Below are positions 26,159 to 33,733 of a stretch of DNA of 64,000 bases, in pieces. Position 1 is the first letter of the stretch; each line of letters begins with the position of its first letter. The notes beneath the pieces were generated by a model. That model worked only from the letters and a program-made list of their open reading frames with translations, did not search any database and was not told the origin of the DNA. The position numbers and the translations under genes are program-made. Source of the DNA: Kutzneria sp036403095. GTDB taxonomy: Bacteria > Actinomycetota > Actinomycetes > Mycobacteriales > Pseudonocardiaceae. The DNA is taken from NCBI GenBank assembly GCA_036403095.1, contig DASWRQ010000153.1, positions 45,515-109,514 of the forward strand, written 5' to 3'.

Positions 26159-26402
26159 GTCTCGTGTTTCACGAGTGAGGTGGTCAAGTCGGTGCCCGCG
26201 CCGCGCATTCGGCAACTCCCCGTCCGCCATCCCAGTGCGGGGGCGGAGAGCTGAATGCGCGGCGGGCGCATGACTCGGCCATCACGCAGACCACGCGCCG
26301 CCAAAGGTTCAGAACGAAGGCCAGTGGCGGACACCACGGTGCTGAACGCGCGGCGCGGGCACCAGACCGGAACACCACCCAGGCACAAACAAAAACCGGC
26401 CG
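26022..26402. repeat. Duplication unit A (DUF1772 gene tail plus downstream DNA)
   Basis: This unit contains the last 137 bases of the DUF1772 gene, a GAGGTGGTCAAGTCGG block (26177-26192) and the block GCGCGGCGCGGGCACCAGAC near 26350 followed by AACAAAAACCGGCC. All recur in the same order in unit B (26412-27358). An imperfect inverted repeat (GCCCGCGCCGCGCATTC, with its partner near 26253-26271) lies inside. The 579 bases 26159-26737 between genes hold only these repeats. Confidence 0.75.
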
Positions 26403-26411
26403 GTGGCTACT

Positions 26412-26600
26412 GCCGGGTCAAGGCGTTGGACACGGCCGAGATCCCGGCCGAGTGGCCCGATCCCCGACCGCTGTGGCACCGCTTCCACACGCTGCGCACC
26501 GTGCTGGCCCTGCTGGTCAACGCCATCGCGATCGTCTGAGTCTCGGCAACGAGGTGGTCAAGTCGGGCGCCCGCCCCGCGCATTCGGCACTGCCCTGGTC
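26412..26600. repeat. Duplication unit B, left part
   Basis: From GCCGGGTCAAGGC this copies 26022 onward with a few substitutions and one 9-base deletion. It then repeats GAGGTGGTCAAGTCGG (26551-26566) and the GCGCATTCGGCA block. The copy diverges after about 26600, where the DUF4265 region begins. Confidence 0.78.
26413..26539 (+). pseudogene. Duplicated 3' tail of the DUF1772 gene
   Basis: About 41 codons still read as the DUF1772 C-terminus (RVKALDTAEIPAEWPDPRPL to LLVNAIAIV), with the R-to-H change in WHRFHTLRT and loss of three residues (AIL). It has no start region and cannot make the membrane protein. It is a by-product of the local tandem duplication. Confidence 0.8.
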
Positions 26601-26737
26601 GATTCGTGCGCCCGCGCCACGCAGTCACCACCACAGTGCCCACCTATGGAGCTCGCCGTTTCGGCGGTGGGGCGTCGCGGCCCCACCAACCCAAATCACC
26701 GCGTCCTGGCGCCATGAGGAGCAGACCGGCGCGGGAG

Positions 26738-27226
26738 TCAGACGTCCCACCACTCGTCAGCACCGCAGCCGACCTCGTACTGCCACCATCCCTGCGTCTG
26801 TCCCTGCGCCAGCAGAGCTTTGACGCCGGCGAAGTCCGCACCTGCCGGCACGGTGAAAGCCACCATGGGGAACTCCGTGCTGAACACCTCGCCGCCCAAC
26901 CCTAACGGCGAGAGCCTTTGATGGACCGCTTGCGGGCTGCCGCCCAGCGGGCCGGTGGGCACGGGCACAACGCGGATCGTGCAGTTGCCGGACGAGCTGA
27001 CCTGCCCGACAGCCCAGTGCAGCCCGTCGGGGTCGGTCCGGTACCTCACCACGTCGCCCTCGGCCACTCCGTCCTGCAGGAAAGGGACGTTCTCGACACG
27101 GGCCGTGTCATCGCTCAGCTTCGTCGCCCAGAGCCCTTCGGTGTCCGCTGGGAACCATCCCTCGCGGGGGACGAACCGGAACCAGACCTTGATCTTCTCG
27201 CCCGTGTTCTCCACAACGTCAATCAT
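26738..27226 (-). CDS. DUF4265 domain protein
   Basis: A 162-residue protein matching DUF4265. It starts VWFRFVPREGWFPADTEGLW, continues NVPFLQDGVAEGDVVRYRTD with the conserved NVPF and GDVV segments, and has a SSSGNCTIRV segment. It is cytosolic and function is unknown; relatives are often found near contractile or toxin-like loci, but nothing here supports that. It sits alone, flanked by the repeated blocks of units A and B, which suggests insertion or retention during duplication. Confidence 0.75.
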   Translation of the reverse strand: MIDVVENTGEKIKVWFRFVPREGWFPADTEGLWATKLSDDTARVENVPFLQDGVAEGDVVRYRTDPDGLHWAVGQVSSSGNCTIRVVPVPTGPLGGSPQAVHQRLSPLGLGGEVFSTEFPMVAFTVPAGADFAGVKALLAQGQTQGWWQYEVGCGADEWWDV

Positions 27227-27263
27227 GCACCGAGCGCGAACGGCACAGCCACATCAGGTCTGG

Positions 27264-27358
27264 AAGGTGGTCAAGGCGAGGGCGTGCGGTGGCGACATGG
27301 TGGTGATCGCGCGGCGCGGGCACCAGACGGCCCCACCAACAACAAAAATCCGGCCTGC
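27264..27358. repeat. Duplication unit B, right part
   Basis: This contains AAGGTGGTCAAGGCG, then GGTGGCGACATGGTGGTGAT, GCGCGGCGCGGGCACCAGAC and AACAAAAATCCGGCCTG. These correspond in order to 26177-26192 and 26325-26402 of unit A. The last part forms the terminator of the methyltransferase gene. Confidence 0.7.
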
Positions 27359-27382
27359 GGCAGTTGCCACAGGCCGGTTTTT
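27344..27382. terminator. Terminator downstream of the (-) methyltransferase
   Basis: AAAAATCCGGCCT and AGGCCGGTTTTT form a stem with A- and T-runs at both sides, so it can work on either strand. It lies directly after the stop at 27385. Confidence 0.75.
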
Positions 27383-27384
27383 CG

Positions 27385-28401
27385 TCATGCCGGTTTGTTG
27401 GCGATCACCAGTGACATGTCGGTGCTCAGCGGTCGGTGCTCGACCTTGCCGTAGCCGGCGTCGTGCAGCCAGGCCGTCAGCTGCGAGAGCCGGTGGCCAC
27501 CGCCGCCCGGGGTCATCAGCTGCATGTTGATGCCCCGCACCAGGTTGCGGAAGTAGCTCGGCTCGCCCTCGACGATCACCGAGTCGCAGATGAGCAGCGC
27601 GCCGCCCGGCCGCACCGCGGGGAACGTCCGAGCCAGGAGCTCGCGGCGCTGGTCCTCGGTCCAGTCGACCAGGGCGTGGTTGAGCATCAGCAGGTCGGCC
27701 TCGGGAATGTCGTCGGCGAAGAAGTCGCCGCCGTGGAAGCGCAGCCGCGCCCCGTCCGGGCCGAGCTCGGCCATGTGCGCGTCGAACTGCGGCCGCACCG
27801 CCGGCAGGTCGAAGACGACGGCGTCCAGGTGCGGGTACTCCTGCGCCACCAGGGCCAGCGTGTCGCCGCGGCAGCCGCCGAGGTCGACCACGCTGCGATG
27901 GCTCTCCCAGTCGAACGCCTTGACCAGGGCGGGAATCAACGGCCGGCTGATGCTCTCGGTCATCTTGGTCAGCAGGGCCACCCGGACCGGGTCGTCCCAC
28001 AGGCCGTCGAACATCTCGTGGCCGCTCTCGGCGGCCAGCGGCGGCTTGCCGGTGCGCAGCAACTCTCCCAGCTGACCCCAGGCCGGATACATGACCTGGT
28101 CGGCCCAGCTGAGGAAGCCGCCGAGGAAGTTCTCCCCGCCGGCGCTGAGGAACTCGTTGGCCACACTGCCGTTGCTGTACTTGCCGCCGGCGTTCTCCAG
28201 CAGCCCCAACGCGACCAACGCGTCGAGGAACAGGCCGGTCCCCCGTGGGTGCAGCTCGAGCCGCTCGCACAGCTGGTCGGCGGTGGCCGGGCCGTCGGCC
28301 AGCGCGGTGAACAGCCCGATCTCCGCGCCGGTCAGCACCAGCTTGGCGGTCTGGAAGGCCGTCGCCTGCTGCTGCACGGTGGCCAGGTCGATGGTGGTCA
28401 T
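27385..28401 (-). CDS. Methyltransferase-fold protein, His-to-Val at the catalytic position
   Basis: A 338-residue protein of the hydroxyneurosporene/aromatic O-methyltransferase type with an N-terminal dimerisation domain (AFQTAKLVLTGAEIGLF), SAM site DLGGCRG at 173-179 and acidic loop DAVVFDLPAV. The motif usually reading HxxHDW is NHALVDW (241-247), with Val245 at the catalytic His position. SAM may be bound without classical base catalysis. It lies 14 bases after the FAD hydroxylase, suggesting sequential action on the same substrate. Confidence 0.86.
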   Translation of the reverse strand: MTTIDLATVQQQATAFQTAKLVLTGAEIGLFTALADGPATADQLCERLELHPRGTGLFLDALVALGLLENAGGKYSNGSVANEFLSAGGENFLGGFLSWADQVMYPAWGQLGELLRTGKPPLAAESGHEMFDGLWDDPVRVALLTKMTESISRPLIPALVKAFDWESHRSVVDLGGCRGDTLALVAQEYPHLDAVVFDLPAVRPQFDAHMAELGPDGARLRFHGGDFFADDIPEADLLMLNHALVDWTEDQRRELLARTFPAVRPGGALLICDSVIVEGEPSYFRNLVRGINMQLMTPGGGGHRLSQLTAWLHDAGYGKVEHRPLSTDMSLVIANKPA

Positions 28402-28415
28402 CTACTCGCTCCTGT

Positions 28416-30020
28416 TCACGCGTCGAGGCCGGCCAGGCCGGCGAGAACGGGGGCCAGCACGGCGGCCGGCTCGGCGGCGCCCTCGGCCGAACGCCAACCG
28501 ACGAAGGCGTCCGGGCGGACCAGCGTGGCCCCGTCGGGCTTGAGGCCGTAGGTGGCGGCGAAGTCCCAATCGGACGGCCGCAGCGGACTGTCGGGCCCGA
28601 TCTCGTGGCACACCAAGGGAATCCCGAGCCGCTGGGCCACGTCCTGCGCGGCCTGGGCCCACGCCTTGCCCTCGGGGCCGTGCAGCAGCACGTAAGAGTC
28701 CCAGAACAGGTCGACGGTGGACAGCCGCTCCCCGTCCCGGTCCAGCCACACGTGCGGGGCCCGGGTGCCGGGCTCGCCGGACAGCTCCAGCTTGGGCGTG
28801 AGGACGCGGTCGTCCTCGCTGCCGATCACGGCCGAGGACAGGTAGCGGTAGCCGAGCGTGATGATCACGTCGTCCACCATGCTGACCAGGTCCTCCTCGG
28901 AGCCGTGGCCGTGCCGGATCCGGCTGCGGGCCAGGGCCTGCTCGGCCATCGCGTTGCCGACCTGGTGCCGCTCGTCGTGATAGGTGTCGAGCAGCCGGTC
29001 GCCGGCCCAGCCGCCCAGCACGCCGGCCAGCTTCCAGGCCAGGTTGTGGGCGTCGTGGATGCCGGTGTTGGCCCCGAACCCGCCGGCCGGCGGGTGCACG
29101 TGCCCGGCGTCGCCGGCCAGGAACACCCGGCCGACGCGGAAGTGCTCGGCCACCAGCTGGGCCCCGGTCCACGGCACCTTGTCCACGATCTCCACGTCGA
29201 TGTCGCGGCCGGCGGCCGAGCGCACGATGTCCACGCAGCGCTCGTCGGTGAAGTCGGCCGGGGTCTCGCCGCGCTCCGGGAAGTACAGCGGGGCGGCCAG
29301 CCACGGGTCGCGGCCGTGCAGCCGGGACAGGCCCATCATGGAGTCGCGGGCGTTGGCGTAGCAGAGGATGAACTTCGCGCCCTTGAGCAGGTCCTCCAGC
29401 TCCGGGGCACGGAAGTAGATGCTCAGCGCGTTGAACACGGTGCCGCGGCCGTGCCGCTGCACGCCCAGCGCCTTGCGCACCCGGCTGCCGGCGCCGTCCG
29501 CGCCGACCAGGTACCTGGACCGGATCCGGGTCACCTTTCCGGTCGCCGTCTCCTCGACGACCGCGGTGACGCCGTCGTCGTCCTGCTCGAAGGACACCAG
29601 TTGGGTGCTGAACCGGACCTCGGCGCCGTACTCCTGCGCCTTGTCCACCAGGACCCGCTCGTAGCGGTCCTGGCCGCAGCCCATCACCCGCTCCGGGCTG
29701 ACCCTCGGGCCGTCCAGGCTCGGCGCCTCCAGCACCACCTTGTCGTCGATCTCGGCGAAGGTGTTGACCTTGATGATGCCGCCCTCGAAGAAGGCGTGCG
29801 AGTCGCCGATCTCCAGCGCGCGGATGTCCGGCCCGATGCCGGCCGCGCGGAACAGCTCCATGGTGCGGGCCTGCAGGCCCGGCGCCCGCGGCAGCAGCGA
29901 GGTCTCGCCGCGTTTCTCCACCAGCACGGTCCGGATCCCGTGCCGGCCGAGGAACACGGCGGTGGCCAGGCCCACCGGCCCGCCACCGACGATCAGCACG
30001 GGGACGTTCTTGTCGTACAC
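28416..30020 (-). CDS. FAD-dependent aromatic polyketide hydroxylase (PgaE/RdmE type)
   Basis: A 534-residue group A flavin monooxygenase. It has VLIVGGGPVGLATAVFLGRH at the N-terminus, DG motif VGADGAGSRVRKALG, GD motif VFLAGDAGHVHPPAGGFGAN and a C-terminal thioredoxin-like domain (WLDRDGERLSTVDLFWDSYV). This three-domain layout is typical of angucycline, anthracycline and pentangular polyketide hydroxylases. GTG 30020 has GGGAG upstream and begins five residues before the FAD strand. It heads a two-gene (-) operon divergent from a methyltransferase. Confidence 0.92.
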   Translation of the reverse strand: MYDKNVPVLIVGGGPVGLATAVFLGRHGIRTVLVEKRGETSLLPRAPGLQARTMELFRAAGIGPDIRALEIGDSHAFFEGGIIKVNTFAEIDDKVVLEAPSLDGPRVSPERVMGCGQDRYERVLVDKAQEYGAEVRFSTQLVSFEQDDDGVTAVVEETATGKVTRIRSRYLVGADGAGSRVRKALGVQRHGRGTVFNALSIYFRAPELEDLLKGAKFILCYANARDSMMGLSRLHGRDPWLAAPLYFPERGETPADFTDERCVDIVRSAAGRDIDVEIVDKVPWTGAQLVAEHFRVGRVFLAGDAGHVHPPAGGFGANTGIHDAHNLAWKLAGVLGGWAGDRLLDTYHDERHQVGNAMAEQALARSRIRHGHGSEEDLVSMVDDVIITLGYRYLSSAVIGSEDDRVLTPKLELSGEPGTRAPHVWLDRDGERLSTVDLFWDSYVLLHGPEGKAWAQAAQDVAQRLGIPLVCHEIGPDSPLRPSDWDFAATYGLKPDGATLVRPDAFVGWRSAEGAAEPAAVLAPVLAGLAGLDA

Positions 30021-30186
30021 GGCGACTCCCTGGGGTAGACCAGCTCGGTCGGAGCATTCCGTGCCCCGGTCGGGAAATCCTGGTGACACCGTCGTGATGG
30101 GGACGCGTTCCTGGACCCGCGCCCCAAGTCGGCCCCACGCGGGCGTGCCAGCGTGGCCCACACCGACCAGGAAAGGACCAACCCGG

Positions 30187-31203
30187 ATGACAGGCATCGC
30201 GCAGGACACCGGCACTCCCGCCGGGATCATCCGACTGGGCAACGCTTTCTGCGACGCCAAGGCACTGCTGACCGCGGTCGAGCTCGGGCTGTTCGACACG
30301 CTGCACGAGACCGGGCCGCTGGCCGAGGAGGACATCCGCGCCCGCCTCAAGCTGCACGGCCGCGGTCTGTCCGACTTTCTCAACCTGTTGACCGCGCTGG
30401 AACTGCTGACCCGGGACGCCGAGGGCCGCTACGGCAACGCCACCGGCGCCGACCGCTATCTGGTGCGGGGCAAGAGCTCCTACGTCGGCGGCTTCCTGGA
30501 GCGGTCCAACCGGAACCTGTACCCGGCGTGGGGCAAGCTGGGCGAGGCGCTGCGCACCGGCCAGCAGCAGTCCGGCTCCGACTTCACCACCGTGACCAAG
30601 AATCCCCACATCCTCCGGCAGTTCATCGGCATGATGGACGCGCTGACCCAGGTGCTCGGCCCGGCGCTGATCGAGGCGTTCGACTGGTCGGACGCCAAGT
30701 CGGTGCTGGACGTTGGCGGCGCCCGGGGCAACCTGTGCAGCCAGATCGTCAAGGCCCAGCCGCACCTGGCCGGGCACGTGCTCGACCTGCCGGAGATGGA
30801 GCCGTTCTTCGACGAGCACGCGGCCGCCCTTGGCCTCTCGGACCGGTTGACCTTCCACGGTGGCAGCTTCTTCGAGCGGGAGCTGCCGCCCGCCGACGTG
30901 GTCGTGCTCGGCCACGTGCTGCACGACTGGGACCGCGAGCAGCGCGGCCACCTGATCACCAAGGCGTACCGCGCGGTCAACCCGGGCGGCGCGCTGATCG
31001 TCTACGACCGCATGCTCGACGAGGACCCGCGGCACGTGGAGAACCTGGTGATCAGCCTGGACATGCTGCTGGTGACCGACGGCGGCTCGGAGTACCCGGC
31101 CAGCGAGGTGGTGGAGCACGCCACCGCCGCCGGCTTCGCCTCGACCACTCAGGAACCGCTGAGCGACTTCGACACGATCGTGGTGTGCCGCAAGGCGAAG
31201 TGA
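30187..31203 (+). CDS. SAM-dependent O-methyltransferase
   Basis: A 338-residue O-methyltransferase. It has the dimerisation domain AFCDAKALLTAVELGLF, SAM site DVGGARG (175-181) and the intact catalytic motif GHVLHDWDREQ with His246. It is the catalytically complete member of a three-gene paralogue set with 23890-24882 and 27385-28401. It should methylate a phenolic hydroxyl of the polyketide. It is a single gene with its own promoter, divergent from the hydroxylase and followed by a strong hairpin. Confidence 0.9.
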   Translation: MTGIAQDTGTPAGIIRLGNAFCDAKALLTAVELGLFDTLHETGPLAEEDIRARLKLHGRGLSDFLNLLTALELLTRDAEGRYGNATGADRYLVRGKSSYVGGFLERSNRNLYPAWGKLGEALRTGQQQSGSDFTTVTKNPHILRQFIGMMDALTQVLGPALIEAFDWSDAKSVLDVGGARGNLCSQIVKAQPHLAGHVLDLPEMEPFFDEHAAALGLSDRLTFHGGSFFERELPPADVVVLGHVLHDWDREQRGHLITKAYRAVNPGGALIVYDRMLDEDPRHVENLVISLDMLLVTDGGSEYPASEVVEHATAAGFASTTQEPLSDFDTIVVCRKAK

Positions 31204-31204
31204 A

Positions 31205-31237
31205 AACGAGGGGGCCAGCGTCGCTGGCCCCCTCGTT
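31205..31237. terminator. Bidirectional terminator
   Basis: AACGAGGGGGCCAGC and GCTGGCCCCCTCGTT with a GTC loop give a 15-bp stem between the convergent methyltransferase and SchA/CurD genes, flanked by AAAA. Confidence 0.82.
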
Positions 31238-31239
31238 CG

Positions 31240-31596
31240 TCATTCCTTGACCGACAGCTGCGATATGCACCGCAGCAGGCTCCGTTGGAACGTGGCCACG
31301 AACCCGTCCACGGTGCCGGTGTCCCGTGGCTTGGTCAGGTAGGGCGCGAGCTTGCGCTCGATCTCCTGCACGCCCGGGTGGCTGGCCATGTGCCTTGCCA
31401 CCACGTCCAGATCGCCCTCGTACTCGATGAACCGGACCATGGTGTCGTCCCGGATGAACAGGGCGGTGCCGAGGATGCGGGTCCCCGGGTTGCCCGGCAC
31501 GTCCGCCGCGCCGACCCGGCGGAACCCGCCGAAGATCTCCTCGATCTCCTTCTCGTGACCGCCCTTGATGTCGTATCTGATCGCCGCGATCGCCAT
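31240..31596 (-). CDS. SchA/CurD-like protein (second copy)
   Basis: A 118-residue paralogue of the protein at 17086. It has IAAIRYDIKGGHEKEIEEIF, RILGTALFIRDDTMVRFIEY, and SLLRCISQLSV at the end. The ATG follows AGAGGGAG. It is the last gene of the glycosyltransferase-to-SchA (-) operon. In other type II clusters such proteins are linked to cyclisation or oxygenation; the catalytic role is unsettled. Two copies in one cluster suggest distinct jobs or a heteromer. Confidence 0.84.
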   Translation of the reverse strand: MAIAAIRYDIKGGHEKEIEEIFGGFRRVGAADVPGNPGTRILGTALFIRDDTMVRFIEYEGDLDVVARHMASHPGVQEIERKLAPYLTKPRDTGTVDGFVATFQRSLLRCISQLSVKE

Positions 31597-31606
31597 CGTG
31601 CTCCCT

Positions 31607-31846
31607 CTAGTCGAAGTCGAACGCGCTGGCCACGGTCGACCCGTCCGGCTCGGTCACCTTGATCGACTTGGTCGGGCAGCCGCGGGCCGCCCGGCGCACG
31701 GCGGCGTGCAGCTCCGCGCCGGGCTCCTCGTCGAGCACCAGCACCTGGCCCAGGTCGTCGTCCTGGGCGAACACCGTCGGCGCGCGGTACACGCACAGGC
31801 TGCTCACCACGCACGTCTCCCGGTTGGCCGCGACCCGCATCACCAT
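31607..31846 (-). CDS. [3Fe-4S]-type ferredoxin
   Basis: A 79-residue ferredoxin. The cluster ligands are in CVVSSLC (C-x5-C) and GCPTKSI, giving three Cys and so a [3Fe-4S] centre. APTVFAQDDDLGQVLVLDE is typical of P450-partner ferredoxins. The ATG at 31846 overlaps the P450 stop; ATG 31840 (TGATG) is the alternative start. It should carry electrons to the P450 upstream. No ferredoxin reductase is seen in the window. Confidence 0.88.
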   Translation of the reverse strand: MVMRVAANRETCVVSSLCVYRAPTVFAQDDDLGQVLVLDEEPGAELHAAVRRAARGCPTKSIKVTEPDGSTVASAFDFD

Positions 31847-33036
31847 TCGACCGGGACCTCCGTGAACCCCTCCATGAAGCCGCCCAGCGCCCGCGGCAGC
31901 TGGTCGCCGGGCACCGCGAGGCGCAGGTCCGGGAACCGCCGCAGCAGCGACTCGGTGGCCACCTGGAGCTCCATCCGGGCCAGCGCCGCCCCGACGCAGT
32001 AGTGCAGGCCGGCGCCGAAGGTCATGTGGTGGTTCTCGGTCCGCCGGATGTCGATCTCGAAGGGCCGGTCGAACACCTCGGGGTCCATGTTGGCCCCCTC
32101 CTCGGACAGCAGCACGCTGGTGCCCTTGGCGATGACCGACCCGTCGGACAGCGGGATGTCGGCGACGGCGTAGCGCAGCGTGCCGACCGAGGAGCCCATG
32201 ATCTGGGTCCGCAGCAGCTCCTCCACCGCCGACGGCACCAGCGACCAGTCGTCGCGGATCTCCTTGACCAGCTCCGGGTGGTGCAGCAGCACCGCGGTGC
32301 CGGTGCCGATCTGGCTGGCCGTGGTGACGTAGCCGGCGATCAGCAGGCCGGTCACCCAGAAGTGCAGCTCGTGCTCGTTGAGCCGGTTGTCGTCCTCGTC
32401 CCGGACCTTGATCAGCGCGCTGATCAGGTCGTCGCCCGGGTCGGCCCGCTTGGACTCGATCAGCTCGGCCAGGTAGCGGAACAGGTCGCCACGGGCCTTG
32501 GCCACCTCCTCCGGCGGCAGCTTGCTGACCGACAGGAAGCCGTCCACGCTGGCCCGGAAGTGGCTGCGGTCCTCGGGCGGGATGCCCAGCAGCTTGCAGA
32601 TCACCCGGATCGGCAGCGGGAAGGCGAACGCCTCGTTGAGCTCGGCCGGCCGCGGACCCGCCTCCATGGCGTCCAGCAGCTCGTCGGTGATCTCCTGGGC
32701 CACCGGGCGCAGCCCCTCGATGCGCCGGGCGGTGAAGGCCCGCGTGACCAGGCTGCGGACCTGGGTGTGCTTGGGCGGGTCGGGATCGATGTGCGGGTTG
32801 GTGAACAGGTCGTTGTCGGCCGAGATGCGAGCCGCGTCGGGCCGGGCGATGTTGCGGCTGAGCCGGTGGTCGGCGAACAGCGACCGGACGTCCCGGTAGC
32901 GGGTCACCAGCAGCGCCTTGTCCCCGCTGGGCAGCGTCACCTGCACCGCGGACTTGTCGTGCAGGCCCTGCAGCGCCTGCGGCACCTGCATCGGCGGTTC
33001 CCAGGCGAACGGGTAGCGAACGGCTTCCGTGGTCAT
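31840..33036 (-). CDS. Cytochrome P450
   Basis: A 398-residue P450. The heme-binding loop is FGAGLHYCVG with Cys347, and the ExxR motif is EELLR near 272-276. The I-helix oxygen-activation motif reads AGYVTT (234-239): the Thr is kept but the usual acidic residue before it is Val. That may mean unusual oxygen activation. ATG 33036 follows GGAAAGGGCG. It shares an operon with its ferredoxin. Possible roles include hydroxylation, ring coupling or methylenedioxy bridge formation. Confidence 0.9.
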   Translation of the reverse strand: MTTEAVRYPFAWEPPMQVPQALQGLHDKSAVQVTLPSGDKALLVTRYRDVRSLFADHRLSRNIARPDAARISADNDLFTNPHIDPDPPKHTQVRSLVTRAFTARRIEGLRPVAQEITDELLDAMEAGPRPAELNEAFAFPLPIRVICKLLGIPPEDRSHFRASVDGFLSVSKLPPEEVAKARGDLFRYLAELIESKRADPGDDLISALIKVRDEDDNRLNEHELHFWVTGLLIAGYVTTASQIGTGTAVLLHHPELVKEIRDDWSLVPSAVEELLRTQIMGSSVGTLRYAVADIPLSDGSVIAKGTSVLLSEEGANMDPEVFDRPFEIDIRRTENHHMTFGAGLHYCVGAALARMELQVATESLLRRFPDLRLAVPGDQLPRALGGFMEGFTEVPVEW

Positions 33037-33050
33037 GGCTCGCCCTTTCC

Positions 33051-33722
33051 TCAGGCCGGCCAGGCCGGCTGCTGCCAGCACGCCTGGGCGAAGACCCACT
33101 CGTAGCGGCTGGAGATGGTGAACTGCTCGACCAGCCGGTCCCGCTCGCCGGCCGAGGAGTTCTCGCCGACCTCGTCGGCCAGGTCCAGGAACCACTGCAC
33201 GGTCCGGGCGTAGCCGTGTCCGGGCAGGTACGCCTCGATCCACTTGTCGTAGCGGGAGTCCAGCTTGTGCCGCTCGACCAGGTCCAGGCTGACCTTGTCG
33301 TTGAACCACACCATCGGCAGCAGCGCGCCGACGCCGGCGGCGAACGACGTGGCGCTGGCCGCGGTCAGCGAGCTGATGTAGGCGTGGGTGGACGGGTCGA
33401 CGGGCGTCGGCTCCGTGCCCAGCGCCGGCAGCTCCAGCTCCTCGGCCAGCTCCTCGTAGCGGGCCCGCAACCGGGTGGCGGCCTCCAGGCTGCCGACGAC
33501 CGAGCGGCCGAACAGCAGCGCCTGCGAGTCCTTGGGCGCGGCCGCGCCGACGCGGTGCAGCGCCCGGGCGTAGGTGGGCAGCAGGTGCTCCGAGTCCTGG
33601 CGGACGAAGTGCAGCAACGCCTCGGGCGGCAGCGTGCCGTCCCGCAGACCGGACCAGAACGGATTGTCCAGCACCTTCTCCAGCGCCGGCTCGGCGATGG
33701 CGAGAAGTTCCTTGTGCAGCAT
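33051..33722 (-). CDS. TenA-like (heme-oxygenase-fold) protein lacking the thiaminase Cys
   Basis: A 223-residue all-helical TenA/PqqC-superfamily protein. It shows FVRQDSEHLLPTYARALHRV and the core AGVGALLPMVWFNDKV. In thiaminase II this core holds the catalytic Cys (about 135); here Met137 replaces it, while the C-terminal Glu (RYEWVF, Glu208) is kept. Thiaminase activity is therefore unlikely. ATG 33722 follows GAGAGG. It sits between asnB and the P450. A paralogue is at 46295-46960. A role in polyketide oxidation or binding is inference. Confidence 0.82.
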   Translation of the reverse strand: MLHKELLAIAEPALEKVLDNPFWSGLRDGTLPPEALLHFVRQDSEHLLPTYARALHRVGAAAPKDSQALLFGRSVVGSLEAATRLRARYEELAEELELPALGTEPTPVDPSTHAYISSLTAASATSFAAGVGALLPMVWFNDKVSLDLVERHKLDSRYDKWIEAYLPGHGYARTVQWFLDLADEVGENSSAGERDRLVEQFTISSRYEWVFAQACWQQPAWPA

Positions 33723-33733
33723 GCGATCCTCTC

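Noticed and set aside
28402..31119. 905-codon open frame on the minus strand
   Set aside because: It is out of frame with the clear FAD hydroxylase and antisense to the methyltransferase at 30187. The translation lacks any domain and is Arg/Gly/Pro biased.
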